From Vitreimonas flagellata (GTDB lineage Bacteria > Pseudomonadota > Alphaproteobacteria > Caulobacterales > Aquidulcibacteraceae): a stretch of DNA of 64,000 nucleotides. Below are positions 1 through 8,108 of this stretch, piece after piece (positions within the stretch are counted from its first letter, which is position 1; every line of letters begins with the position of its first letter). The notes below the pieces were generated by a model, which did not search any database, was not told where the DNA came from, and worked only from the letters and a program-made list of their open reading frames with translations. The stretch lies in contig NZ_SBJL01000002.1 of the NCBI RefSeq assembly GCF_004634425.1, positions 1-64,000 of the forward strand. The letters run 5' to 3'. Made by a program: the position numbers and the translations under genes.

Positions 1-51
1 GTTGAACTGATAGAACAGCTGGCCCTGCGCGCCCGATTTCTCTCCCATCAT
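1..51 (-). CDS. Transposase N-terminus, cut by the window edge
   Basis: The first 17 codons of a minus-strand gene are visible, reading MMGEKSGAQGQLFYQFN. This matches the N-terminal pattern (MMG...QG.LFY.F) of IS1182/IS5-type DDE transposases. A purine-rich GGGAGGCGG precedes the tandem ATG codons at 51 and 48. Only the N-terminus is in the window, so integrity and the catalytic residues cannot be judged. The family call rests on a short stretch and is moderately secure. Confidence 0.6.
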   Translation of the reverse strand, partial: MMGEKSGAQGQLFYQFN

Positions 52-121
52 CGCCGCCTCCCTTGCTCACAACGCAAGGGAATCAGCGTTCGCTGAAATG
101 CGCATCGACTTTTTCAACAAA
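1..121 (-). mobile_element. End of an insertion sequence (IS1182/IS5-like)
   Basis: The transposase start is preceded by about 70 non-coding bases ending in TTGTTGAAAAAGTC on the minus strand (plus GACTTTTTCAACAA, about 107-120), a sequence typical of terminal inverted repeats of these elements. A perfect 14-bp palindrome, AAATTGGCCAATTT at 120-133, abuts it and may be the target. The other end is outside the window, so the boundary is inferred. Confidence 0.45.
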
Positions 122-148
122 ATTGGCCAATTTGAGACCTTAGCCATT

Positions 149-167
149 GTCCGCCCGAAAGCGGACG
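149..167 (-). terminator. Short hairpin after the DUF2892 gene
   Basis: GTCCGC and GCGGAC form a 6-bp inverted repeat around a 6-nt loop, 26 bp downstream of the stop codon. No T-run follows, so it is at best a weak terminator. It also resembles a degenerate intergenic repeat seen elsewhere in the window. Confidence 0.3.
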
Positions 168-192
168 TCAGCGGCGCACCTCCCGTTCTGCG

Positions 193-387
193 CTACCGCT
201 TGGCCAAACCACAAGTATTGAAGCCAAACAACGCATAGGCTGGGCAAAACCCCACCAAGCCTGTTGCTAACGGCACAAGACCAAGCCATCCCCACGGACT
301 CTGCGGTCCAACAAAGACGAGCGAAATGATTGCGAGGCCCGCGATCACACGGATAATGCGGTCCAAGGCGCCTTCATTGGTCGGCAT
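193..387 (-). CDS. DUF2892 (YgaP-like) small inner-membrane protein
   Basis: This 64-residue protein carries two hydrophobic segments (about residues 11-27 and 32-55) and the short PxNEGxxDRIIRVIAGL start and GFCPAYALFG motif of DUF2892 proteins. The domain is often found with rhodanese or sulfur and redox genes; its biochemical role is not settled. AAGGAGA lies just before the ATG. The gene begins 11 bp after the RND permease stop, so it is probably the last cistron of the efflux operon. A second DUF2892 protein is encoded at 6580-6783. Confidence 0.8.
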   Translation of the reverse strand: MPTNEGALDRIIRVIAGLAIISLVFVGPQSPWGWLGLVPLATGLVGFCPAYALFGFNTCGLAKR

Positions 388-398
388 TGCTCTTCTCC

Positions 399-3300
399 TT
401 ACTCAGCAGCTTTAAGTCTCGCGACGTGCGGCGCCTCGGGCACAGGCCGCGCATCGTGCGGCTTCTCGTCGTCGCGCATGACGATGTAAATGGCAGGGAT
501 CACCAGCACGGTGAGCAGCGTCGATGACGCCAACCCAAACAACAGCGAAATCGCCAGCCCCTGAAAAATCGGATCAAAGAGGATGACGGCAGCGCCGATC
601 ATAGCTGCAAGTGCGGTCAACATGATGGGCTTGAAGCGAATAGCGCCGGCTTCGAGCAAAACCTCGCGCAGTGGGCGATCTGCGGTCTTGGCGTGACGAA
701 TAAAATCCACCAGCAGGATCGAGTTCCTGACGATGATGCCAGCGAGCGCTATGAAGCCGATCATCGACGTCGCCGTGAATGGCGCATTGAATAGGATGTG
801 ACCGATGACAATGCCGATGAGCGTGAGCGGTATCGGCGTCAGAATGACAAGCGGCAGCTTGAAGCTTTTGAATTGGGCGACAACGAGAATGTAGATCGCC
901 AGGATCGCCACCGCGAAGGCTGCGCCCATGTCGCGGAATGTGACATAGGTGATTTCCCATTCCCCGTCCCACAACAAGGACGGGACGCTTTCGTCTCCAG
1001 GTTGCCCGTACATTATGATCTTCGGCGCCGGCAGCTCACCCCAATCGTGATCGCGCACGAGCCGCTCAACGTCGAGCATGCCGTAAATCGGCGCCTCATA
1101 AGCGCCGGCGAGCTCAGCCATCACCATTTCGGCGTAACGCCCGTTGCGGCGAAAGATGGGATAGGAGCCCGCTTCATTTTCCGCAGTCACAAGTTCGCCG
1201 AGCTCAACCAGCCGGGCGCCGTCTTGGCTCGCGGCAACCGGCATCGAAGCCAAGTTCTGATTCCAGGAACGCGCCGCTTGGGGCAGGCGAACGGAAATCT
1301 CGATTGGATTGCGCCCCTCCCCGCGATGCGAATAGCCGATGATTTGTCCGCCCATTGCGACGGCCACGGAATCCATCATGTCGCGCTCGGACACACCGAA
1401 GAATTCCAGCTGTTCGCGATTGGGCGTGAGGCGCAGGCGCGGGCGCTCGATGCCGAACCCGTTGTCGATATCGACCAAGTACGGCACTTCAGCAAAGATG
1501 CCTTGAAGCTCGCGCGCGACCTCCCGGCGCGTTTGGGCGTCCGGACCATAAATCTCGGCAAGCAAGGTGGCGATCACGGGCGGCCCAGGCGGCACCTCGA
1601 CGACGCGCACCACCGTCCCAGCCGGTATGCTTAGCGCCTGTAGTCGCTCTCGTAGATCAAGCGCGATGGCGTGGCTGGTGCGACTGCGCTCTCCCTTTGG
1701 CAAAAGTGTCAGCTGGAGATCCCCAAGCTCCGGCCGCTGGCGCATGTAATAGTGGCGCACGAGGCCGTTAAAGTTGAAGGGCGCTGCTGTGCCTGCGTAC
1801 GCATCGACGGAGACCACTTCAGGCACCGCGGCTGAAATTGTCGCCGCCTCGATGAGAACACGCTCCGTCGCCTCCAACGACGCGCCCTCCGGCAAATCGA
1901 GCACGACCTGCAATTCTGATTTATTGTCGAACGGCAGCAACTTCACGCGAACAGTTCGCGTCGCAAACAGCGCGCAAGCCACCAAGGTGGCGACACCCAC
2001 AATCACGAGGAATTTTCGCGCGCCCTTGCGGGAGCGGACAATCGGCGCGGCGACGCGCCGGTACATGCGGCCGAAGAAACCCTCCTCGTCATGGTCGTGA
2101 GCCGACGAAACTGGTCCGTCGGCCTTGGGCGCGAATTTGATCATCAGCCAAGGTGCGATAACCACGGCGACGAAAAACGAAAAGAGCATGGCCGCCGAAG
2201 CGTTAGCTGGGATCGGCGCCATATAGGGGCCCATCAGACCTGAGACGAACATCATCGGCAGCAGTGCAGCGACAACCGTCAGAGTCGCGACGATCGTCGG
2301 ATTGCCCACTTCCGCCACCGCCGCGATCGCGGCATCGACACGCGACCGGCCGTCGCGCATGGCCCAGTGGCGCGCAATGTTCTCGATAATGACGATAGCG
2401 TCGTCGACCAGGATGCCAATTGAGAAGATGATGGCGAAGAGACTGACGCGATTGATGGTGTAGCCCATCAAATTCGAGGCGAAGAGCGTGAGTAGAATGG
2501 TGGTCGGGATAACGACCGCTGTCACCATGGCTTCGCGGCGGCCGATGGCGAAGAAGATGAGCGCGACAATCGAGAGCGTGGCGAGACCAAGATGGAATAA
2601 GAGTTCGTTGGCCTTCTCGTTAGCGGTCTCGCCGTAATTGCGGGTGACCGCTACTTCGACACCTTCCGGTATCAAACTTCCCTCGAGCGCATGCAGGCGC
2701 GCTTCAATAGCTTGCGAAACGAGCACCGCATTGGCGCCGTCGCGCTTGGCGATCGCGAGGCTGACCGCTGGCGCCACGCGCTGATGTTGGCCATCACGCG
2801 TGAAGCGCCACACGCGGGCCTGATCTTCGCGTGGCCCGAGCGTCACTTCAGCGATGTCGCGGACATACACGGCTCGCCCATCGGCGGCCTGCACGGTCAG
2901 CAAGCCAATTTCCGCAGGATCGTCGAGGGTTTGGCCAATGGCGGTGGAGGTTGTGCCGTCACGACCGCGCAGATCACCGCCTGGGAACGCGCGATTGGCG
3001 TTCTGAACAGCCTCGATAACGCGGCCAAGCGGCACGTCGTAGAGCGCCAACCGACCAGGATCGGGGGCGATCCGAATTTCCTGCGGGCGACCGCCAACGA
3101 TGAAGGTAAGCCCGACATCATCGACCTTCATCAGCTCGCTCTGCAATTCGTCGGCGACCTGATAGAGCGCGCTATCGTCCCAACGATCCGCGGCTTCCGC
3201 GTTGGGCGAGAGCGTGATCACCATGATCGGCACATCGTTCACGCCGCGCGCAACGATATGCGGCTCTGGAATGCCGACCGGGATGCGATCGTAATTGGCT

Positions 3301-3653
3301 CGGATCTCTTGCTGAATGCGCACGATCGCGTCGTCTGGATCGGTGCCGACGAGGAAACGCGCGGTGACCAGCACGCGGTCATCCTCGGTTTGGCTGTAGA
3401 CGTGCTCGACGCCTTCCACGCCCTTGACGATCGTCTCCAGCGGCTTGGTGATCAGTTCAACCGCGTCCGGCGCGCGCAGACCATCTGCGCGCACGCTGAT
3501 ATCCACCAAGGGCACGGAAATCTGTGGCTCTTCCTCGCGCGGGATGGTGAACAACGCCAAAAGTCCGACCGCGAGCGCGGTCAGCAGAAAGAGCGGCGTC
3601 AGGGGTGAGCGAATTGTGCTTTTCGTGAGAAAGCCGGAAATGCCGAGATTCAT
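399..3653 (-). CDS. RND efflux permease (AcrB/HAE1-like)
   Basis: At 1084 residues this has the full RND inner-membrane pump length. It has an N-terminal transmembrane helix (about 19-37), a large periplasmic loop, a helix cluster (about 350-510), a second periplasmic loop and a C-terminal helix cluster. The proton-relay pair is visible in TM4 as GILVDD (Asp417 and Asp418). Such pumps form tripartite drug or solvent efflux systems with an adaptor and an outer-membrane channel. The adaptor gene is directly upstream with an ATGA overlap (3650-3653). No outer-membrane channel gene is in view. Substrate is unknown; the heavy-metal (CusA) class is less likely but not excluded. Confidence 0.9.
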   Translation of the reverse strand: MNLGISGFLTKSTIRSPLTPLFLLTALAVGLLALFTIPREEEPQISVPLVDISVRADGLRAPDAVELITKPLETIVKGVEGVEHVYSQTEDDRVLVTARFLVGTDPDDAIVRIQQEIRANYDRIPVGIPEPHIVARGVNDVPIMVITLSPNAEAADRWDDSALYQVADELQSELMKVDDVGLTFIVGGRPQEIRIAPDPGRLALYDVPLGRVIEAVQNANRAFPGGDLRGRDGTTSTAIGQTLDDPAEIGLLTVQAADGRAVYVRDIAEVTLGPREDQARVWRFTRDGQHQRVAPAVSLAIAKRDGANAVLVSQAIEARLHALEGSLIPEGVEVAVTRNYGETANEKANELLFHLGLATLSIVALIFFAIGRREAMVTAVVIPTTILLTLFASNLMGYTINRVSLFAIIFSIGILVDDAIVIIENIARHWAMRDGRSRVDAAIAAVAEVGNPTIVATLTVVAALLPMMFVSGLMGPYMAPIPANASAAMLFSFFVAVVIAPWLMIKFAPKADGPVSSAHDHDEEGFFGRMYRRVAAPIVRSRKGARKFLVIVGVATLVACALFATRTVRVKLLPFDNKSELQVVLDLPEGASLEATERVLIEAATISAAVPEVVSVDAYAGTAAPFNFNGLVRHYYMRQRPELGDLQLTLLPKGERSRTSHAIALDLRERLQALSIPAGTVVRVVEVPPGPPVIATLLAEIYGPDAQTRREVARELQGIFAEVPYLVDIDNGFGIERPRLRLTPNREQLEFFGVSERDMMDSVAVAMGGQIIGYSHRGEGRNPIEISVRLPQAARSWNQNLASMPVAASQDGARLVELGELVTAENEAGSYPIFRRNGRYAEMVMAELAGAYEAPIYGMLDVERLVRDHDWGELPAPKIIMYGQPGDESVPSLLWDGEWEITYVTFRDMGAAFAVAILAIYILVVAQFKSFKLPLVILTPIPLTLIGIVIGHILFNAPFTATSMIGFIALAGIIVRNSILLVDFIRHAKTADRPLREVLLEAGAIRFKPIMLTALAAMIGAAVILFDPIFQGLAISLLFGLASSTLLTVLVIPAIYIVMRDDEKPHDARPVPEAPHVARLKAAE

Positions 3654-4681
3654 GCCTCGGGCTCCGGCAAAACGATGACATCGCCGGGTTCAAGGCCCGA
3701 CAGAATCTCCACGCCATCGGGTGAAGCGTCCGTCGGCATCGCGCCGCCGCGTTGGACCGGCGCATCGATCACGGCTCCGCCCCTGCGCATCAGACGCACA
3801 TAATCAACGCCATAGCGCGTCTCGATATAGCGCGCCGGGATCACGATCGCTTCGCGATCGCCTGCGGGGATCAGCACCCTAACACGTGCGCCTACGAATT
3901 CGCCGCCCAGGCCTTGCGCGTCCAAGTCGGCCATGACGCGACCATTCTCGATCGCTGGATAGACCTGACGCACGCGCACCAGACGGGCGGCGCCGTCCTC
4001 TTGCGCATCGAAAATCCGAATCTCTTGCCCTTCGCTCAGAAATTCCGCCTGCGCTTCTGGCAATTCAAGACGCAGCACACGCGCGCCGGTCGCGATAGCG
4101 ACCACGACTTCACCAGGCATCACAACAGCACCTTGCGGGATCGGCGCGCGTGTGACGCGCCCATCCGCCGGCGCCAGCACGCGACCTTGCGCACTGGCCT
4201 CCGAGAGCGCACCGCCTTGTGATCGAGCGGCGCGCAGTTGCGCTTCCGCTGCGCGCGTTTCAGCGTTGACTTGATCCATCCGCGCTTGCGAAAGAAATCC
4301 GCGTTCGAAGAGAACCTGAAAGCGCGCCTGATCGGCGCGCGCGCGCTCGGCCGACGCTTCTGCCGCCGCAATCCCAGCCGAGCCGGCTTGCGCCTCTAGG
4401 GCCAGGCGTTGATCGCTGATGATGGCCACCACTTGACCGCGCCGCACCTGCTCGCCTTCGCGAACCATGAGCCGGGTAAGAGTGCCCCCTATTCGCGCAC
4501 GTGCGTCGCCAACGTCGCGGCTCGTGAGAACAGCAGCAGCAGTCTTATAATGAGGCGCTAAGGCCCGCTCGACCGTGAACGGTTCGGCATGCTGTTGCGC
4601 AGGCGCCTCGACCGCTCGCTCAGGCTGGGCGCACGCGCCAAGCAGCGCCAAGGCCGCAAGCCATCCATGAACCCGTCTCAT
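3650..4681 (-). CDS. RND periplasmic adaptor subunit, lipoprotein
   Basis: This 343-residue membrane-fusion protein has a lipoprotein signal ending LLGAC (lipid Cys17). A lipoyl/barrel-sandwich half follows (RIGGTLTRLMVREGEQVRRGQVVA), then a short helical hairpin, the second lipoyl half (GRVLAPADGRVTRAPI) and the beta-barrel and membrane-proximal domains. It would link the permease to an outer-membrane channel. It is the first gene of the operon and its stop overlaps the permease start. The 175-bp gap to the divergent sulfide oxidoreductase gene holds both promoters. No dedicated regulator is adjacent. Confidence 0.88.
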   Translation of the reverse strand: MRRVHGWLAALALLGACAQPERAVEAPAQQHAEPFTVERALAPHYKTAAAVLTSRDVGDARARIGGTLTRLMVREGEQVRRGQVVAIISDQRLALEAQAGSAGIAAAEASAERARADQARFQVLFERGFLSQARMDQVNAETRAAEAQLRAARSQGGALSEASAQGRVLAPADGRVTRAPIPQGAVVMPGEVVVAIATGARVLRLELPEAQAEFLSEGQEIRIFDAQEDGAARLVRVRQVYPAIENGRVMADLDAQGLGGEFVGARVRVLIPAGDREAIVIPARYIETRYGVDYVRLMRRGGAVIDAPVQRGGAMPTDASPDGVEILSGLEPGDVIVLPEPEA

Positions 4682-4794
4682 TGCGCACTCCCTGGGCCAA
4701 ACCCTGCGACACCAAAGCGTTCCTGACGTTGCGCCAGATCAAGGCGCTGCGCCTGCGCGGCTGCGATCCTTGCTTTGCGTTTCATCCACGTATT

Positions 4795-4828
4795 TGCGTA
4801 TATACGCATGTGCTAATATATATGCAAC
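4795..4828 (+). promoter_or_regulatory. Promoter/operator of the sulfide oxidation operon
   Basis: A perfect 14-bp palindrome, TGCGTATATACGCA (4795-4808), is followed by GCTAATATATATGCAA. The 9-mer GCTAATATA (4812-4820) recurs in the upstream region of the ArsR-family gene (7122-7130, minus strand). Shared A/T-rich elements before the sensor and its likely target suggest operator sites for that repressor. Binding is inferred. Confidence 0.5.
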
Positions 4829-4856
4829 GGCGCTCCATGCGCCGGGAGGAACAAAG

Positions 4857-6137
4857 ATGGCGACCATAGCAATTGTCGGCGCCGGTCTAGGCGGCGTCCT
4901 GGCGGCCTATGAAATCAAAGCTGAAGCGCGCGCGTCGGATAGGGTCGTGCTGATCTCCAAGGGCGACACCTATCATTTCGTTCCCTCCAACCCTTGGGTG
5001 GCGGTGCATTGGCGCAAACGCGACGCCATTGAGGTGAAGCTGCCTTCAGTGATGAAGCGAAAGGGTATTGAGTTCACAGCGGCGGGTGCAAAACGTGTTC
5101 ATCCCGGCGACAATCGGGTCGAACTGAACGACGGGACATCGCTCGCGTACGACTATCTTGTGATCGCGACGGGCCCCGATCTCGCCTTCGATGAGATCGA
5201 GGGTCTGGGACCGGAGCGGTTCACCCAATCTATTTGTCACGTCGACCATGCCGAGCGCGCCGCCACAGCATTCGATGTGTTCTGCGAAGCGCCGGGGCCG
5301 ATCATTGTCGGCGCAGTCCAGGGCGCATCTTGCTATGGGCCAGCCTACGAATTCGCCATGATCCTCGACACAGAGCTGCGCCGCCGCAAATTGCGCGACC
5401 AAGTGCCGATGACGTTCGTGACCGCCGAGCCCTATGTAGGCCACCTTGGCCTCGATGGCGTCGGCGACACCAAAGGTCTGCTCGAAAGCGAAATGCGCGA
5501 GCGACACATCAAGTGGATCACCAATGCCCGCGTCGCCACAATCGCCGCCGACAAAATGATCGTCGAGGAATTGACCGAAGAAGGCGCTGTCAAAGCTACC
5601 CATGAGCTGCCGTTCAAATATGCCATGATGCTGCCCGCTTTCCGCGGCGTGCCGGCGATCATCGGCGTCGAAGGTCTGGTCAATCCGCGCGGCTTCGTGC
5701 TCGTGGACAAACACCAGCGCAACCCGACCTTCCCCAACATCTTTGGCATTGGCGTCACCGTCGCCATTCCGCCCACGGGCAAGACGCCAGTCCCTGTCGG
5801 TGTGCCGAAGACTGGCTTTATGATCGAGTCGATGGTGACCGCCACGGCGCGCAACATCGGCGCTCTGTTGCGCGGGAAGCCTCCAGAGGAACAAGCCACT
5901 TGGAACGCCGTCTGTCTTGCGGATTTCGGCGATGAAGGGGTTGCGTTTATCGCGCAACCGCAAATCCCGCCGCGCAACGTCAATTGGTCCGCGCACGGCA
6001 AGTGGGTGCATCTCGCTAAGGAGCAGTTCGAGAAATATTTCCTCGGCAAACTCCGGCGTGGTCAAAGCGAGACCTTCTACGAAGCGCTCGCCCTCAAAGT
6101 GCTGGGCATCGCCAAACTTAAAGAGACCAAGAGATGA
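4857..6137 (+). CDS. sqr: Sulfide:quinone oxidoreductase
   Basis: This 426-residue flavoprotein oxidises sulfide to sulfane sulfur and passes electrons to the quinone pool at the inner membrane. An N-terminal FAD motif (GAGLGG, residues 8-13) and the SQR signature QGASCYGPAYEF (155-166) are present. Cysteines fall at 127, 159 and 353, the same numbering as the three essential cysteines described for Rhodobacter capsulatus SQR. ATG 4857 was chosen because GGGAGGA lies just upstream and the protein then starts directly with the Rossmann strand; an in-frame ATG at 4770 would add 29 unlikely residues. It heads an operon with trxC and a DUF2892 gene (ATGA overlaps). Confidence 0.9.
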   Translation: MATIAIVGAGLGGVLAAYEIKAEARASDRVVLISKGDTYHFVPSNPWVAVHWRKRDAIEVKLPSVMKRKGIEFTAAGAKRVHPGDNRVELNDGTSLAYDYLVIATGPDLAFDEIEGLGPERFTQSICHVDHAERAATAFDVFCEAPGPIIVGAVQGASCYGPAYEFAMILDTELRRRKLRDQVPMTFVTAEPYVGHLGLDGVGDTKGLLESEMRERHIKWITNARVATIAADKMIVEELTEEGAVKATHELPFKYAMMLPAFRGVPAIIGVEGLVNPRGFVLVDKHQRNPTFPNIFGIGVTVAIPPTGKTPVPVGVPKTGFMIESMVTATARNIGALLRGKPPEEQATWNAVCLADFGDEGVAFIAQPQIPPRNVNWSAHGKWVHLAKEQFEKYFLGKLRRGQSETFYEALALKVLGIAKLKETKR

Positions 6138-6583
6138 CGCTTCTCACCGCCTGTCCGAGCTGTAGCACGGGCAACCGTGTCGGCGACGGCGAACCCCAAG
6201 CGGCCAAGTGCGGGCGCTGCGGCGCCAAACTATTCACTGGGGCGCCGATCAACGTCGACGACGCGGCGCTTGCCGCTCATTTGAAGGTGAGTTCCATGCC
6301 GGTGCTCGTCGATATTTGGGCGCCTTGGTGCGGCCCATGCCGGATGATGGCGCCGACCTTCGCGGCGGCGGCCAGTAAGTTTGAGCCACGGGTTCGCTTT
6401 CTGAAACTCAACGCCGATCAGAACGAGACGCCGGCGAAGCTCGGCGTACGCGGCATTCCTACCCTTATTCTGTTTCATGAAGGTCGTGAAATCGATCGCC
6501 AAGCCGGCCTGATGAGCGCCGATCAACTGAATGCGTGGCTTAACCGAGCACACGCCAGATCTTTAGCGGAGAACCAATCATGA
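6134..6583 (+). CDS. trxC: Thioredoxin TrxC (zinc-ribbon type)
   Basis: The 149-residue protein has an N-terminal zinc ribbon with two CxxC pairs (CPSC and CGRC, about residues 7-33) and a thioredoxin domain with the active site WCGPC (about residue 65). This arrangement defines thioredoxin 2. It reduces disulfides and, next to an SQR, may handle persulfides made during sulfide oxidation (inference). Its start overlaps the sqr stop (ATGA) and its stop overlaps the next gene, so the three genes are translationally coupled. Confidence 0.92.
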   Translation: MTLLTACPSCSTGNRVGDGEPQAAKCGRCGAKLFTGAPINVDDAALAAHLKVSSMPVLVDIWAPWCGPCRMMAPTFAAAASKFEPRVRFLKLNADQNETPAKLGVRGIPTLILFHEGREIDRQAGLMSADQLNAWLNRAHARSLAENQS

Positions 6584-6783
6584 CTATCGACCGCGCCGTG
6601 TTCGCCTTTGCCGGCCTTGTCGTTCTCGTCGGCCTTGCGCTGGCGACTTGGGTGCACCCCTATTGGTCGCTTCTGTCAGCGTTTGCGGGCCTCAACATGT
6701 TTCAGGCCGCGTTCACCGGATTCTGTCCAGCCGCGATCGTGTTCAAGCGCCTGGGCTTCAAGCCCGGCATCCTCTTTAAATAG
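6580..6783 (+). CDS. DUF2892 (YgaP-like) small membrane protein
   Basis: This 67-residue protein has two hydrophobic segments separated by a short turn and the GFCPAAIVFKRLGFK signature of DUF2892. It is the third gene of the sqr-trxC operon and its start overlaps the trxC stop (ATGA). The domain frequently accompanies sulfur-transfer proteins, which fits here, but its function is not known. It ends 2 bp before the convergent ArsR-family gene. Confidence 0.85.
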   Translation: MTIDRAVFAFAGLVVLVGLALATWVHPYWSLLSAFAGLNMFQAAFTGFCPAAIVFKRLGFKPGILFK

Positions 6784-6785
6784 CG

Positions 6786-7106
6786 CTATTTGCCGCCGTA
6801 GAGTTCGCAGAGCGCGCCCACCAGCTTCTGGGCGGTGGGATTGGCCAGACGATAATAGATGCTCTGCCCGTCGCGACGCGTGGCCACCAATCCATGTGCA
6901 CGCAATTTGGCCAGGTGCTGCGATAGGGCCGATTGCGCCAAGCTCACATGCTCGCCGAGCTCCGACACAGACATTTCGACATCACTCAATCTGCATAAGA
7001 TGATCAGGCGCTGATCGTTAGCCAGCAGCTTCAAGAGATCGGCCGCCTCACCTGCCCGGCTCTCAAGGTCCCGGATCGCCTTTTTGCTCTTCGCAGCCGT
7101 CGCCAT
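6786..7106 (-). CDS. ArsR-family repressor, SqrR/BigR-like sulfide sensor
   Basis: With the start at 7106 the protein has 106 residues, the usual ArsR size; an upstream ATG would add 43 atypical residues. The winged HTH is clear (LAQSALSQHLAKLRAHGLV). Two cysteines remain, Cys38 (IILCRLS) and Cys100 (GALCELYGGK). SqrR and BigR sense persulfides by linking two cysteines about 66 residues apart. Here the first is in the usual place, but the spacing is 62, so the second seems to lie one helical turn early. The gene is convergent with the sqr operon, which it probably represses. Confidence 0.82.
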   Translation of the reverse strand: MATAAKSKKAIRDLESRAGEAADLLKLLANDQRLIILCRLSDVEMSVSELGEHVSLAQSALSQHLAKLRAHGLVATRRDGQSIYYRLANPTAQKLVGALCELYGGK

Positions 7107-7476
7107 AATCACTCCTTGGCTTATATTAGCGTTCGCGCATATTTTTCCAAGCTTCTTGACGCAGATCAAACCCATCTCAGCTGCGCCGATCGCGCGCGCT
7201 TGCATACAATGACGCGACGCCAGGCGGGGCAGCAAAATCCCAACAAGAGACCCTAGCCCCTCGCCACCGAACAGCTGACATTGGCCTTCTGCTGTCTACA
7301 AAGTGCAGACGATGGGTCGCGACATTGGAGCGAAGCTCCTGGGCCGACGCCGGGGGTTGAGAGCCAACAGGGCGCCATCTTTCCTATGGCACTCACCAAG
7401 CCCTACGTCGCGAAACCAGCTGACCGATGTATCGAGAACGATAGTCACAGCTGACGCGTCATTCTAACGTAGCCAC
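7107..7476. promoter_or_regulatory. Upstream region of the ArsR-type and TetR-type genes
   Basis: This 370-bp gap lies between divergent genes. Near the ArsR start it holds ATATTAGCGTTCGCGCATAT (about 7123-7142), an imperfect inverted repeat that includes the GCTAATATA element shared with the sqr promoter. Near the TetR start it holds the operator at 7469-7484. I recognise nothing else in it. Confidence 0.45.
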
Positions 7477-7484
7477 ATGGCTAC
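7469..7484 (+). promoter_or_regulatory. TetR operator overlapping the tetR start codon
   Basis: GTAGCC-ACAT-GGCTAC is a perfect 6-bp inverted repeat with a 4-bp spacer, and the ATG of the TetR gene lies inside it. The same 6-4-6 geometry and GTAGYC half-site recur at 8076-8091 before the GMC oxidoreductase gene, which points to autoregulation. Confidence 0.6.
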
Positions 7485-8064
7485 ACCTAAACGCTCCACC
7501 AAAACGCCCACCGGCAAGCACGAAGTCCGCACCGCGATCATCGCCGCCGCGCGCGATCTTTTCGCCGAGCGTGGCTACGCCGCCGTCAGCGTGCGCGACA
7601 TCGCCGAAACCGCGCGCGTCAACCACGGCCTCGTCCACCGCCATTTCGGCGCCAAGGATGCTGTGTTGCACGCCGTGCTGCAAGGCATGTTCGAGGACGT
7701 TGGCGGTCTTGTTCGCGCCAATCTCAAGCCAGGCGACCCAGACTTCATCGAGCGCCTCTACCCGCTCGCCGCCGCACGCAAACAGGATTGGCAAATCCTG
7801 ATGCGCGCCGTGCTCGACGGCTTCGACTTCCAAACTGCCGGATTCGAGTTTCCGATCACCGGCGCTGTCGTTGATCACGTGGCGGCGCGACGCGGCTCCC
7901 GCAACGAGGCCAGCCGCACCATCGCCGGCGCCATCATTGCCGGCGGAATCGGCTGGCTGCTGCTCGAATCCTACCTCTCGCCGGTGCTGAAGCTCGACGG
8001 CGTGGATCACGAGAAGTTGCGCAAGCGCATGGGCGCGCTGTTTCAAGGCTTGGTTGACGCCTAA
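7477..8064 (+). CDS. TetR/AcrR-family transcriptional regulator
   Basis: This 195-residue protein has the canonical N-terminal TetR DNA-binding domain (about residues 18-64, AARDLFAERGYAAVSVRDIAETARVN..LVHRHFGAKD) and a divergent helical ligand domain. The ATG has no evident Shine-Dalgarno sequence and lies inside an operator-like palindrome, so a leaderless or short-leader transcript is possible. The downstream GMC oxidoreductase is 44 bp away and carries the same palindrome type, so it is the likely target. The inducer is unknown. Confidence 0.88.
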   Translation: MATPKRSTKTPTGKHEVRTAIIAAARDLFAERGYAAVSVRDIAETARVNHGLVHRHFGAKDAVLHAVLQGMFEDVGGLVRANLKPGDPDFIERLYPLAAARKQDWQILMRAVLDGFDFQTAGFEFPITGAVVDHVAARRGSRNEASRTIAGAIIAGGIGWLLLESYLSPVLKLDGVDHEKLRKRMGALFQGLVDA

Positions 8065-8074
8065 CGACACCGAG

Positions 8075-8092
8075 TGTAGTCGGGTGACTACA
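8075..8092 (+). promoter_or_regulatory. TetR operator before the GMC oxidoreductase
   Basis: TGTAGTC-GGGT-GACTACA is a perfect 7-bp inverted repeat with a 4-bp spacer in the 44-bp gap between the two genes. Its core (GTAGTC N4 GACTAC) matches the operator overlapping the tetR start except for a C/T change in each arm. Confidence 0.6.
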
Positions 8093-8108
8093 TTTCTCGG
8101 AGTAACCC

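Noticed and set aside
798-1634. Long open frame on the plus strand opposite the RND permease gene
   Set aside because: It is a high-GC antisense frame with Arg/His-rich composition and no family resemblance. The minus-strand RND gene has clear motifs throughout.
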